Positions 29,895-38,164 of a DNA stretch of 64,000 nt are shown here, one piece after another. The stretch is from Phyllobacterium brassicacearum. Lineage in GTDB: Bacteria; Pseudomonadota; Alphaproteobacteria; Rhizobiales; Rhizobiaceae. Position numbers and translations under genes: made by a program. The stretch lies in contig NZ_PGGO01000007.1 of assembly GCF_003010955.1 (NCBI RefSeq), positions 124,001 through 188,000 of the forward strand. Direction: 5' to 3'. The notes under the pieces are model-generated. The model did not search any database, was not told the DNA's origin, and saw nothing but the letters and a program-made list of their open reading frames with translations. Every line of letters starts with the position of its first letter. Position 1 is the stretch's first letter.

Positions 29895-30697
29895 TGCCTG
29901 TGTCCTGGATTTAGCGGGACGACGCCGGTGAGCCGCGAAAAGGCCTCGTTGATTGTCGTGGCGCCCGCTGACTTGACGACATCGTTTACAGCTCCATTCG
30001 CCACGAGTTTGCCCCGGTCCAGCACGATGACCTGGTCCGCATGGCTGACCTCGTCGATCAGATGTGTCGCCCAGAGCACGCTGATCCCGTTCTCCTGCAC
30101 GAGCTTGCGAATATCGGCGAGGATCGCGGCGCGTGACTTGATGTCGAGGCCGACGGTCGCTTCGTCGAGCAGCAGCAGCGATGGCTGGTGCAGCAGCGCA
30201 CGGACGATCTCGACGCGTCTGATCTGTCCGCCGGAGAGGCTGCGTGCCTTGTCATACAGGCGATCGCTCATGTCGATGGATTGCATGAGTTCGTGAATGC
30301 GCTGGTTCGCGGCGCGCGCGCCGATCCCGTGCAGCGAAGCGTGGTAGGACAGGTTCTGCTGCACGGACAGGTCGAGATCGAGTGTACGTGCCTGAAAGAC
30401 GATCCCGAGACGCCGCAGCGCATCGCCTGGCCTGCGATTTATGTCGTGGCCGAAGACGTGGATATGGCCATTACGCGTTGCGAAAAGGTGGCTGACCAGC
30501 GAGAAGAGCGTCGTCTTGCCTGCGCCGTTCAATCCGAGGAGCACGGCAAACCGACCGGGAGGAATTGAAAACGAGACATTATCCAGCGCCTGTCGCTTGC
30601 CATAGGCATAGCTTACGGATGCAAGTTCCAGCGCCGGACTATTGGCTTCCGGCAAGGCTTTGCCCTGAACGTCCTTCAGTCCGGCATTTGTACCCAT
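29891..30697 (-). CDS. ABC transporter ATP-binding protein of the PQQ/alcohol dehydrogenase system
   Basis: A 268-residue ATPase. Walker A is GLNGAGKTT (about 54-62), the Q loop is IVFQARTLDLDLSV, the signature is LSGGQIRR, Walker B is LLLLDEATVGLD and the switch His is in WATHLIDEV. All motifs are intact, unlike the importer ATPase at 17.6 kb. It is paired with the ABC-2 permease by a 4-bp overlap. It belongs to the subfamily linked to PQQ catabolic systems. Confidence 0.9.
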   Translation of the reverse strand: MGTNAGLKDVQGKALPEANSPALELASVSYAYGKRQALDNVSFSIPPGRFAVLLGLNGAGKTTLFSLVSHLFATRNGHIHVFGHDINRRPGDALRRLGIVFQARTLDLDLSVQQNLSYHASLHGIGARAANQRIHELMQSIDMSDRLYDKARSLSGGQIRRVEIVRALLHQPSLLLLDEATVGLDIKSRAAILADIRKLVQENGISVLWATHLIDEVSHADQVIVLDRGKLVANGAVNDVVKSAGATTINEAFSRLTGVVPLNPGHRQ

Positions 30698-30732
30698 CGC
30701 GCTCCACCCTTGGTACGTTGTGTATCGGTCAG

Positions 30733-30790
30733 TCTAGAGCAATTCCAGCAAAAGTGGGAACCGGTTTTGCGTCCGGAATTGCAATGAAAC
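30733..30790 (-). repeat. Intergenic mosaic repeat, copy B
   Basis: The reverse complement reads GCAATTCCGGACG, CAAAACCGGTTCCCAC and TTTTGCTGGAATTGCTCTAG, closely matching copies at 481-552 and 32321-32384. It lies upstream of the ABC ATPase start, between that gene and the cupredoxin-like gene. Confidence 0.75.
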
Positions 30791-30806
30791 ACTGTCCGGC
30801 CAACGG

Positions 30807-31301
30807 CTATTTGATGGTTATCTTACCCTTCATCCCCTTGTCGGCAAGGTCAGGAACCGACCAAGTGTACTCTCCGGGGCGTACCGCTGTGAATTGCACA
30901 TTGATTGTGCCGGGCGCATCGAATTCGAGCCATGCCGGCCCGCCGTTCATGTGCACTTCGAGATCATTGATGACGATCTGGTTCATCCACACATTGCGGA
31001 AGAGATCAGTGACGAATTTGTATTCCAGTCCGGCGGCAGACGTGATCTTCCAGCGATAGCCTTGACCGGCGACAAGCTCGAAATCCTTCTTGTTGACGGC
31101 AAAATCATCCGACTTGGACCCAAGGATGAGTTCGGGCACGTTCTTGCTGGCGCGGCTGATTGCCGGTGCCTTTGTCTGCGTCTCACTCTTTGCCGCTGCC
31201 GGCGCATCATCGTCGTCGTCATCCGCCTGTGCGAAGGCGAAGGGTTGAGCGACCACGATGCTGAGAAATGCGGCCAGAGCGAATGATTTACAGTTCGTCA
31301 T
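30807..31301 (-). CDS. Secreted cupredoxin-like protein without a copper site
   Basis: A 164-residue protein with a signal peptide ending near AFAQA. The mature N-terminus starts with a run of six aspartates, then an Ala/Lys linker and a beta-rich cupredoxin-like domain (about 55-164). The loop that normally holds Cys-His-Met reads SVPDLADKGMKGK, so a type 1 copper centre is not expected. Ribosome site GGAGG. It sits between the beta-propeller and the ABC exporter genes of the PQQ-associated set. Confidence 0.78.
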   Translation of the reverse strand: MTNCKSFALAAFLSIVVAQPFAFAQADDDDDDAPAAAKSETQTKAPAISRASKNVPELILGSKSDDFAVNKKDFELVAGQGYRWKITSAAGLEYKFVTDLFRNVWMNQIVINDLEVHMNGGPAWLEFDAPGTINVQFTAVRPGEYTWSVPDLADKGMKGKITIK

Positions 31302-31329
31302 TTTTATCCTCCCATTGATATTTATGGAA

Positions 31330-32304
31330 TTAATTCGGCGCTACCGTCACGCCCCATGGCAATTGCCCGACGGTGACAGACTTGACTGGCTCGTCGGTCG
31401 CGGTGTCGATGAAGGTGATGTCGTTCGACAGACCGTTGGTGCTGATGATGGTCTTGCCGTCGGGCGTAAACGCCAGCTGCCACACACGCTGCCCAACCAA
31501 TATGTATTTCTCTACCTCGTAGGTCTCTGCATTGACCACTGCCACGCGGTTGGCCGGACCGAGGGCGACATAGGCTTTCTTGCCATCGGCGGTAATGCGC
31601 ACCCCCACAGGCTGGATCTGTTCCGAGCGCAAGCCTTGAATCTCGAATGTGATCTTATGCGTGACCTCGCGCTTCTTGTTGTCGATGACCGAGACCGTGC
31701 CGCCGATCTCTGCCGAAACCCATACTTCCGAGCCGTCGGGTTTGAACTGAGCGAAACGCGGTCGGGAGTCGACCAGCACATTGTCCGTGATTTCATGTGT
31801 CGAGGTATCGATGAAATGCGCCATGTTGGTCGTTTCAGACGTGTTGACCATGGTCTTGCCATCCGGACTGATGCCCATGCCTTCGGGCTCGACACCCACA
31901 GGTATCTCGGCAATCACATTCTTCCCGGCGACATCGATTGCGGTGACGAGATTGTCATCCTCATTGGCGACGTACAGCGTTTTCCCATCCGGTGACAGGA
32001 CGAAGAGTTCGGGATCCGGACCAGACGGAAGCGATCCGACGATCTCGTTCGTGCTGGTGTCGATGATCTCGACGGTATCGTCATCACTGGCGCAGACGTA
32101 AAGGAGTTTTCCGTCATGGGAGATGGTGATGCCACGTGGACGTTGGCCGACATCGATGGTCTTGACCACCTCCATTGTCGCGGAATCGACGACGGTTACC
32201 GTATTGTCCTTCTCGTTGGAGACGTAAACCATATTTGCCCATGCGGGCTGTGCAAGGAGTGGCAGCGCCACAGTCGCAGCGAGCAGGCACAAATGTCGTC
32301 GCAT
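31330..32304 (-). CDS. PQQ-dependent catabolism-associated beta-propeller protein
   Basis: A 324-residue secreted protein; the ATG at 32304 has GGGAGGAATGAA upstream, and the extra 24 codons before it run into a repeat. The signal peptide ends at PAWA. Around seven YVTN-type blades repeat phrases such as SPDGKTLYV and VIDTST. The family is encoded beside PQQ dehydrogenases and the ABC-2 exporter, with no proven role; it has no recognisable PQQ ligands. Confidence 0.88.
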   Translation of the reverse strand: MRRHLCLLAATVALPLLAQPAWANMVYVSNEKDNTVTVVDSATMEVVKTIDVGQRPRGITISHDGKLLYVCASDDDTVEIIDTSTNEIVGSLPSGPDPELFVLSPDGKTLYVANEDDNLVTAIDVAGKNVIAEIPVGVEPEGMGISPDGKTMVNTSETTNMAHFIDTSTHEITDNVLVDSRPRFAQFKPDGSEVWVSAEIGGTVSVIDNKKREVTHKITFEIQGLRSEQIQPVGVRITADGKKAYVALGPANRVAVVNAETYEVEKYILVGQRVWQLAFTPDGKTIISTNGLSNDITFIDTATDEPVKSVTVGQLPWGVTVAPN

Positions 32305-32320
32305 TTCATTCCTCCCATTG

Positions 32321-32384
32321 GAGCAATTCCAGGAAAAGTGTGAAGTGGTTTTCCGTCCGGAATTGCGATGAAACAAAGAGTTAG
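32321..32384 (-). repeat. Intergenic mosaic repeat, copy C
   Basis: The reverse complement reads CTAACTCTTTGTTTCATCGC, AATTCCGGACGGAAAACCAC and CTTTTCCTGGAATTGCTCC. It matches copy A, including the CTAACTCTTTGTTT end. Its edge overlaps the TAA stop (32381-32383) of the substrate-binding gene, as copy A overlaps the subunit II stop. Confidence 0.75.
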
Positions 32385-33640
32385 TTCAGCTTGCACTTGG
32401 TCTCAGGGCGGTCGACTCCCAGCGTGTCGAGCTCCGAAAATTGATGAAGGAAGCCTTCCTGCGGCGATGTGGAAACGACGGCATGGTTGTCGCCAAGCAG
32501 GATCGGTTGCCTCAACTGCCAATTCCACGTTCTGAAGGTCACCTTCTGTCCCTTGAAGGCGGCGATCGAGAAATCGTCCGCCTTGATGAAAGCTTCGACC
32601 TGGCTTGGATCATTACCCTTGGTTCGCGTCACGGCCTCTCCCAATATGCGCACCGCGGTCCAGGCCTGCATGTCCTTCGACAGCATTCGCCGTCCGGTTG
32701 CCTTGTCGAAACGGTTCTGGATTTGTGAGCCGCCCCATTGTTCGCTGGCAGGATGCCAGCTTGAGGGAATAAGCCCCGCTGTTCCCGCGACGGGCCGTGG
32801 TGTCCAGGTGCGGTAGGGCACATAGCTGCCGAAAACCTCGCTCTCGTCGGCGACAACGACAACGTCGTGCTCGGGCAGGTTCTGGGTAAATACGGGCATC
32901 TGTTTCTGCACCTGGATCACGCCGGTGTCGGTTCGACGTGCGCTGCCCTTGTCTTCATAGAGCCGCTCTTCGACAATCGTCGCACCGAAGCGCGTCGCTG
33001 CGCGCCGGATGGCATCGGCATAGAGCTGGTCGCGTTCGTGCGACCCGTAGAGCAGCACCCATCTGCGCCACTGTTTCCAGACCAGATATTGCGCCAGCCC
33101 GTCTGCAAGCATCGTACGCGTCGGCGCCGTGTGGAAGACGTTCGATCGGCACCCCCCCTCGCGCAATATGTCGTCCGTAGCGCCGACATTGAAAAGCAGC
33201 GCACCATTTTCCTTCGCAATGTCAGCGATGGACAGCAGCTGCTTGGCTGAAATGTCGGTCAGGATGAAACGGTCGCCGCGCGCAAGCATTTCCTTGAAGA
33301 CGGGAACAACATCTGCATCGAACTTCGTCTCGGTTGCATCAAGTGTAAAGCTTTGACCAAGAAACTTGCCGGTCGTGTTGTTGTCATTGATGGCGACATT
33401 GGCACCGGCCACACCTTCGTCGCGGGGAGGGATATCGAGCACTGAAAGGGCCAGTTGCGGCTCATAGGCGCGCAGATAGCCGATACGGGTTTCTGTGACG
33501 GCTTTGGTGGGTTTATTTGCCGATGCCTCTTGCGCTGGCAGCTCGGACACGTTGACGAAGAGCAAAAAAAAGCCGAATAAAAACACAAGAGTGTTTGGCA
33601 CCATACTCTTCATGATCATACCATTCAGATTTGCCGCCAT
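32381..33640 (-). CDS. ABC substrate-binding protein of the PQQ-dependent alcohol dehydrogenase system
   Basis: Up to 419 residues; ATG 33640 or 33619 could be the start, the latter giving a more standard signal peptide ending near ELPAQ. A type I periplasmic binding fold (leucine/amide-like) follows, with IGYLRAYEPQLALSV and VNVGA-type strands. It matches the family of binding proteins found with PQQ dehydrogenases and an ABC-2 exporter. That is odd, because exporters do not need an import-type binding protein. First gene of the minus-strand set. Confidence 0.87.
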   Translation of the reverse strand: MAANLNGMIMKSMVPNTLVFLFGFFLLFVNVSELPAQEASANKPTKAVTETRIGYLRAYEPQLALSVLDIPPRDEGVAGANVAINDNNTTGKFLGQSFTLDATETKFDADVVPVFKEMLARGDRFILTDISAKQLLSIADIAKENGALLFNVGATDDILREGGCRSNVFHTAPTRTMLADGLAQYLVWKQWRRWVLLYGSHERDQLYADAIRRAATRFGATIVEERLYEDKGSARRTDTGVIQVQKQMPVFTQNLPEHDVVVVADESEVFGSYVPYRTWTPRPVAGTAGLIPSSWHPASEQWGGSQIQNRFDKATGRRMLSKDMQAWTAVRILGEAVTRTKGNDPSQVEAFIKADDFSIAAFKGQKVTFRTWNWQLRQPILLGDNHAVVSTSPQEGFLHQFSELDTLGVDRPETKCKLN

Positions 33641-33774
33641 TCATGTGATGGCGGTCGCTTAAGAACAGAGGTGCCCATAGTGTTTTTAAACAACCCCGCT
33701 AAAATCTCAACCCTTTGTGTCACCTTTTATCTGCCAAAGGCGGACGTTTCTCACCTCGTTGAAGGACTATGCTG

Positions 33775-34971
33775 ATGACAAAAATGCTGGCCAGTGTGCA
33801 GAACCGGCAGGAAGCGGAAATAGTCTTTCACAATGGCGCTGACATCATCGATCTGAAAGACCCGTCGAACGGGGCTTTGGGAGCGGTGGAGACGCAGAAG
33901 CTATTGGAAGTATTTGATTTTATTTCGGGCAGGCGACCAATCAGTGCCACATGCGGCGATCTTCCCATGGAACCCGAAACCATCCGCCGCAAGGTGGAGG
34001 AAATTGCGGCGACCGGCGTGGATTATATCAAGATCGGGTTCTTCCCTTTTGGCCAGTTGACCGCCTGCATCGAAGTGTTGCAACCGCTCGCGTCACACAA
34101 GAAATTGATTGCCGTTCTCTTCGCCGACCACCGAAATGAATATGAGGAAGGTTTGGCCGAGAGATTTGCAGCAGCCGGATTTCATGGCGTGATGATCGAT
34201 ACGGCCAAGAAGGCGGCAGGCCGTCTTCTGGATCACATGACGCCGGACCAGATCGGGCATTTCGTCAAAGACTGCCAGTCACACGGATTGATGTCCGGTG
34301 TTGCAGGATCGCTTGAGGCGCCGGACGTTCCGAGGCTGCTGGCGTTCAAGCCGGATTTTCTCGGTTTTCGCGGAGCACTGTGTGCAGGGCTGAGCCGGAA
34401 CTCTCCTGTCGAAGCGCAAGCGACCGCAAAAATACGGGCCTTGATACCCGAGGCACAGGGGCCGGGCGCACCAGCAGGGGTCGATTACAAACTTCTCGCG
34501 GCACGCGGCTATTTCCCTGATCCGGCAGAGCTCGGGCTTGGCACGGACAAGATTTTCGTCCGCGATTTTGTGCTGCCGGTGCAAATTGGCGCCTACAGCT
34601 TCGAGCATGGCAAGTCGCAGAACGTGCGCTTCGATGTAACGGCCGATGTCTTGCGGGTGACCCGCAACCCGGAAGACATGCGCCATGTCGTTTCCTACGA
34701 TCTCATCATGGATGGTATACGGGCCATCGTTGCGCAGGGGCACATCGAACTCGCCGAGACACTTGCCGAGCAGGTGGCAGCATTCGTTCTGGAAAATCCC
34801 CGTGTTACCCGCGTCGTCGTCCGGGCGGAGAAGCTCGAGCTAGGACCCGGCGGTGTTGGCGTCGAGATCGAGCGGAAAAACGATGTGAAGAGCGCGGCGA
34901 AGTCTAGGCATGCGGCAAGCAAGGCCGAACCGGTGCATGCACATGGAGGCAGGAAGGGCGCAACCTCATGA
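33775..34971 (+). CDS. Fusion of MfnB (furan phosphate synthase) and FolB-like aldolase
   Basis: A 398-residue two-domain enzyme. Residues 1-235 match MfnB, (5-formylfuran-3-yl)methyl phosphate synthase, with the paired lysines Lys28 (IDLKDPSNGALGA) and Lys86 (GVDYIKIGFF); it makes the furan core of methanofuran-type cofactors. Residues about 258-370 match dihydroneopterin aldolase (FVLPVQIGAYSFEHG, VVVRAEKLE), a pterin step. A His/Lys-rich tail ends the protein. Start 33775 has GAAGGA 8 nt upstream; ATG 33769 is too close to it. It overlaps the next gene by 4 bp. Confidence 0.88.
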   Translation: MTKMLASVQNRQEAEIVFHNGADIIDLKDPSNGALGAVETQKLLEVFDFISGRRPISATCGDLPMEPETIRRKVEEIAATGVDYIKIGFFPFGQLTACIEVLQPLASHKKLIAVLFADHRNEYEEGLAERFAAAGFHGVMIDTAKKAAGRLLDHMTPDQIGHFVKDCQSHGLMSGVAGSLEAPDVPRLLAFKPDFLGFRGALCAGLSRNSPVEAQATAKIRALIPEAQGPGAPAGVDYKLLAARGYFPDPAELGLGTDKIFVRDFVLPVQIGAYSFEHGKSQNVRFDVTADVLRVTRNPEDMRHVVSYDLIMDGIRAIVAQGHIELAETLAEQVAAFVLENPRVTRVVVRAEKLELGPGGVGVEIERKNDVKSAAKSRHAASKAEPVHAHGGRKGATS

Positions 34972-35606
34972 AGCCGCTCGTCGTGAAACTGGGAGGAAGC
35001 ACGGCGGGCAACGAGGAAATGCAGCGCTGGATCGATGCCTTGGTCACAGCTACTTTTCCGCTGATTATCGTACCGGGCGGAGGTCCGTTTGCTGACCAGG
35101 TCAGAATATCGCAAAAGCGCCTGGCCTATTCCAACGAAGCTGCGCATGCGATGGCCATCCTTGCCATGGATCAATTCGGCATTGCCATCAGCGAGCGTTA
35201 TGAACGTCTGCAATCCGTCCGGTCGGTCACCGAAATCAAGGGTGCGCTGGCCGTTGGCCGCATCCCTGTATGGCTTCCAGCGTCCATGACGATCGGGGCG
35301 GCGGATATTCCATGTTCCTGGGATGTCACCTCGGATTCACTCAGTGCCTGGTTGTGCGGGCAACTGCGCGCAGATGCGCTCCTGCTGATCAAGCAGACCG
35401 ATGAATACAGGGATTATTCCCGCGTATCGGACCTGGCTCTTGCGGGCATCGTCGATGCTATGTTGCCCACCATGTTAGGTTCCAACACGACCCTCCACAT
35501 TGCCGGTCCGCAAACCTTGAATTCGCTCGATTTACCCTTGGCAACCATCCCCGGACGAATGATCATGCAGCACGAAATGCCCGCCGAAGGAATGGTCGCG
35601 CAATGA
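34968..35606 (+). CDS. Amino-acid kinase family protein, MfnE-like
   Basis: A 212-residue kinase with the opening VVKLGGST and the glycine-rich VPGGGPFAD typical of the amino-acid kinase fold. In methanofuran synthesis the MfnE kinase phosphorylates aminomethylfuran phosphate, and context beside mfnB supports this role. It is short compared with other kinases of the fold but fits MfnE-like proteins. It overlaps both neighbours by 4 bp, so the genes are tightly coupled. Confidence 0.82.
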   Translation: MKPLVVKLGGSTAGNEEMQRWIDALVTATFPLIIVPGGGPFADQVRISQKRLAYSNEAAHAMAILAMDQFGIAISERYERLQSVRSVTEIKGALAVGRIPVWLPASMTIGAADIPCSWDVTSDSLSAWLCGQLRADALLLIKQTDEYRDYSRVSDLALAGIVDAMLPTMLGSNTTLHIAGPQTLNSLDLPLATIPGRMIMQHEMPAEGMVAQ

Positions 35607-36154
35607 CACAGCTTCATACGCCACGCTGGGCCTGGGCTCTGACCGGCTCAGGCCATTTCTTCGTGGAAAGCTTCGAGCTGATCCGCACGCTGGAGCATTG
35701 CGACGTCTTCGTGTCGAAAGCTGCGAATGAAGTACTGCGCATGTATGGGCTGAAGCTCGATTTTCCAGAAACCATGCGCGTGTTGCATGACAAAACGGCG
35801 AGCTCCATTCCCATTGGCGGTTTCTACCACGGCGTTTACCATACGGCGGTGATTGCGCCCGCAACGTCGAATACCGTGGCGAAATGCGTGGTCGGGATTT
35901 CAGACTCGCTGCCGACCAATGTTTATGCGCAGGCGGGAAAGTGCCTGGTGCCGTCGATCGTGTTTGCCTGCGATACTGCGCCGGAACTCGAAACCATGGC
36001 TCCGGGAGGCATGGTCAAGGTCTACCCGCGCCCGATCGATCTCGAAAACACGGCGCGGCTCAAGACCTATGAGCGTACACATGTCGTTGAATCTCTCGCC
36101 GAGCTGCAGGCGGCAATTGCGCAGCGCCAGAAAGTGATCGCAGGCGATGGCTGA
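35603..36154 (+). CDS. Flavoprotein (dihydromethanopterin reductase-like)
   Basis: A 183-residue Rossmann-like flavoprotein of the phosphopantothenoylcysteine decarboxylase fold. WALTGSGHF, the central VIAPATSNTVAKCVVGISDSL and a TMAPGGMVKVYPRP segment are visible. Related proteins (DmrB/AfpA type) bind FMN and reduce dihydromethanopterin to the active tetrahydro form. Context in an H4MPT cluster makes that the best guess. It overlaps the next gene by 8 bp. Confidence 0.78.
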   Translation: MTQLHTPRWAWALTGSGHFFVESFELIRTLEHCDVFVSKAANEVLRMYGLKLDFPETMRVLHDKTASSIPIGGFYHGVYHTAVIAPATSNTVAKCVVGISDSLPTNVYAQAGKCLVPSIVFACDTAPELETMAPGGMVKVYPRPIDLENTARLKTYERTHVVESLAELQAAIAQRQKVIAGDG

Positions 36155-37559
36155 GCACCCATCTGAGCACCTGCTGTTTCTGACCGGGCATCTTGCCCGA
36201 TCAAGGCTGGAGCGGGTGCTGACCGATCTCGGCAAGACAGCATTCACCTTTGAGATCATTGATATCGGCGTGAAAGTCGCCGCACTGATGACGGAGGAGA
36301 TCATATCCCGGCGACTGAAGCCGCCTCTCGGTGCCGACCGGGTCATTCTCCCCGGCCGCTACAGGGGTGATCTCGACCGGCTGAGCGAGCGGTTTGGCGT
36401 CCGCTTCGTTCGCGGCCCGGATGAGGTCGCCGATCTGCCGGTTTTTCTTGGACGCAAAGGCAAGCCTGTCGATCTTTCAAAGCATGAGATGCGGATATTT
36501 GCCGAGATCGTTGACGCCTCGGCGTTGTCGCTCGACGCATTGATGCAACGCGCCTTGAAGCTGTCCGCCGCCGGGGCGGATGTCATAGACCTTGGATGCC
36601 TGCCGGAAACGCCTTTCCCGCACCTCGCCGATGCTGTACGCGGCCTCAAGGCGCAAGGTCTGTCCGTCAGCGTGGATTCGGCCAATCTTGAAGAGCTCGA
36701 ATCGGGTGCTGCGGCCGGCGCGGATTATCTCCTCAGCCTCACCGAAGAGACAATCGGCCTTGCAATCAGATATGGCACAATTCCAGTGCTCATCCCGGCC
36801 GTTCCGGGCGATCTCAATTCGCTTGGCCGCGCCATCGATGCTGCGAAAGCAGCGAATATTCCCTTCATTGCCGATCCCGTGCTCGATCCGATCCATTTCG
36901 GTTTCGCCAATTCTCTTGGGAGGTTTCTCGAGGCTCGCCGCCGCTGGCCCGATGTTGAGATGATGATGGGAACCGGCAACCTGACCGAGCTTACCGACGC
37001 CGATTCATCCGGGGTGACGGCACTCCTCACGGGCCTCTGTTCCGAGCTGTCGATCGGCAATGTGCTCGTCGTCAACGTCAGTCCGCACACAGTGCGGACT
37101 GTGGAAGAGCACGACCGTGCCCGCCGTGTCATGTTCGCCGCCAGGCAGGACCATGCCCTGCCGAGAGGCTATGATGCTGGTCTTTTGCAAATCCATGACC
37201 GCAAGCCGTACCCGCACAGTATTCAAGATATTGACGCTCTTGCCGCTGACGTGCGCGACGCCAATTTCCGCATCATGACCGCGCCCGACGGGGTCCACAT
37301 TTTCAACGGGAAAAGCCACCAGGTGGCTGGTGACGCTTTTGAACTTTTCCCCGGCCTCAGCGTTGAAAATGACGGCGCACACGCCTTCTATCTCGGCGCG
37401 GAACTGACGAAGGCCGAAATCGCCTGGAAGCTTGGCAAGCGATACGCACAGGATGAACCGCTCGCCTGGGGTGTAGCGGCTCCGGAAAAGCAACAGGACC
37501 GCACCCGCCTTGCCGAGGCGGGACATACGTTGCGAACAAAGAAGGATGTGGCGTCATGA
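36147..37559 (+). CDS. Dihydropteroate synthase-related protein of the H4MPT cluster
   Basis: A 470-residue protein. An N-terminal domain (about 1-130, LLFLTGHLARSRLERVL) is followed by a TIM barrel related to dihydropteroate synthase (about 135-400), with GADVIDLGC, SVDSANLEELE, FIADPVLDPIHFG and MMMGTGNLTELTDADSSG. It may join the pterin diphosphate to a ribosyl-aminobenzene unit in H4MPT synthesis, but this is not proven for the family. It overlaps both neighbours. Confidence 0.82.
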   Translation: MAEHPSEHLLFLTGHLARSRLERVLTDLGKTAFTFEIIDIGVKVAALMTEEIISRRLKPPLGADRVILPGRYRGDLDRLSERFGVRFVRGPDEVADLPVFLGRKGKPVDLSKHEMRIFAEIVDASALSLDALMQRALKLSAAGADVIDLGCLPETPFPHLADAVRGLKAQGLSVSVDSANLEELESGAAAGADYLLSLTEETIGLAIRYGTIPVLIPAVPGDLNSLGRAIDAAKAANIPFIADPVLDPIHFGFANSLGRFLEARRRWPDVEMMMGTGNLTELTDADSSGVTALLTGLCSELSIGNVLVVNVSPHTVRTVEEHDRARRVMFAARQDHALPRGYDAGLLQIHDRKPYPHSIQDIDALAADVRDANFRIMTAPDGVHIFNGKSHQVAGDAFELFPGLSVENDGAHAFYLGAELTKAEIAWKLGKRYAQDEPLAWGVAAPEKQQDRTRLAEAGHTLRTKKDVAS

Positions 37560-38164
37560 CCTACATCAGGGAGACTATCGTAACGACGGTCGATGCCGAG
37601 GGCATCGCCCATATCGCCCCGCTCGGCATTATCCAGCAGGATGATGGCTGGGTCATTGCCCCCTTCCGCCCCTCCAAGACGCTGGAAAATCTTGCAGCCA
37701 TTCCTTATGCGGTTGCAAACTATACCGATGACATGCTGGTGTTTGCCGGATGCCTGACGGGCCGCAAGGATTGGCCGACAGTCGCGGTCAAGAATTGCCC
37801 GGTGCCCCGTCTCCAGGCTGCGCTCAGCCACTCCGTGCTGCACGTCGAGTCAATCAGCGATGACGGGCTGCGCCCGCGCCATTTCTGCAAGGTCGTCGCA
37901 GAGGCGACGCATGCACCCTTCACCGGGCTTAACCGCGCCAAGGCTGCCGTGCTCGAACTGGCCATCCTGGTCAGCCGCCTGCACATGCTCCCTCCGGAGA
38001 AGATCGATGCGGAGATCGCGTACCTCACGATTGCAATCGAGAAGACGGCCGGCCCTGATGAACATCAGGCCTGGTCATGGCTCATGGAGCGGGTCAAGGA
38101 TCATCGCGATGCTGCCGATGCGAAGGGCAAGGAAGCGGTGCATCACCACGGCGGGCACATTTAG
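37556..38164 (+). CDS. DUF447 (flavin reductase-like) protein
   Basis: A 202-residue protein of the DUF447 family, with a split-barrel FMN-binding fold expected. ETIVTTVDAEGIAHIAPLGI opens the domain and the C-terminal half is helical, ending in His/Gly (HHHGGHI). These genes accompany H4MPT pathways in archaea and methylotrophs; the function is unknown. It overlaps the upstream gene by 4 bp and the convergent mfnF-like gene by 4 bp. Confidence 0.82.
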   Translation: MTYIRETIVTTVDAEGIAHIAPLGIIQQDDGWVIAPFRPSKTLENLAAIPYAVANYTDDMLVFAGCLTGRKDWPTVAVKNCPVPRLQAALSHSVLHVESISDDGLRPRHFCKVVAEATHAPFTGLNRAKAAVLELAILVSRLHMLPPEKIDAEIAYLTIAIEKTAGPDEHQAWSWLMERVKDHRDAADAKGKEAVHHHGGHI

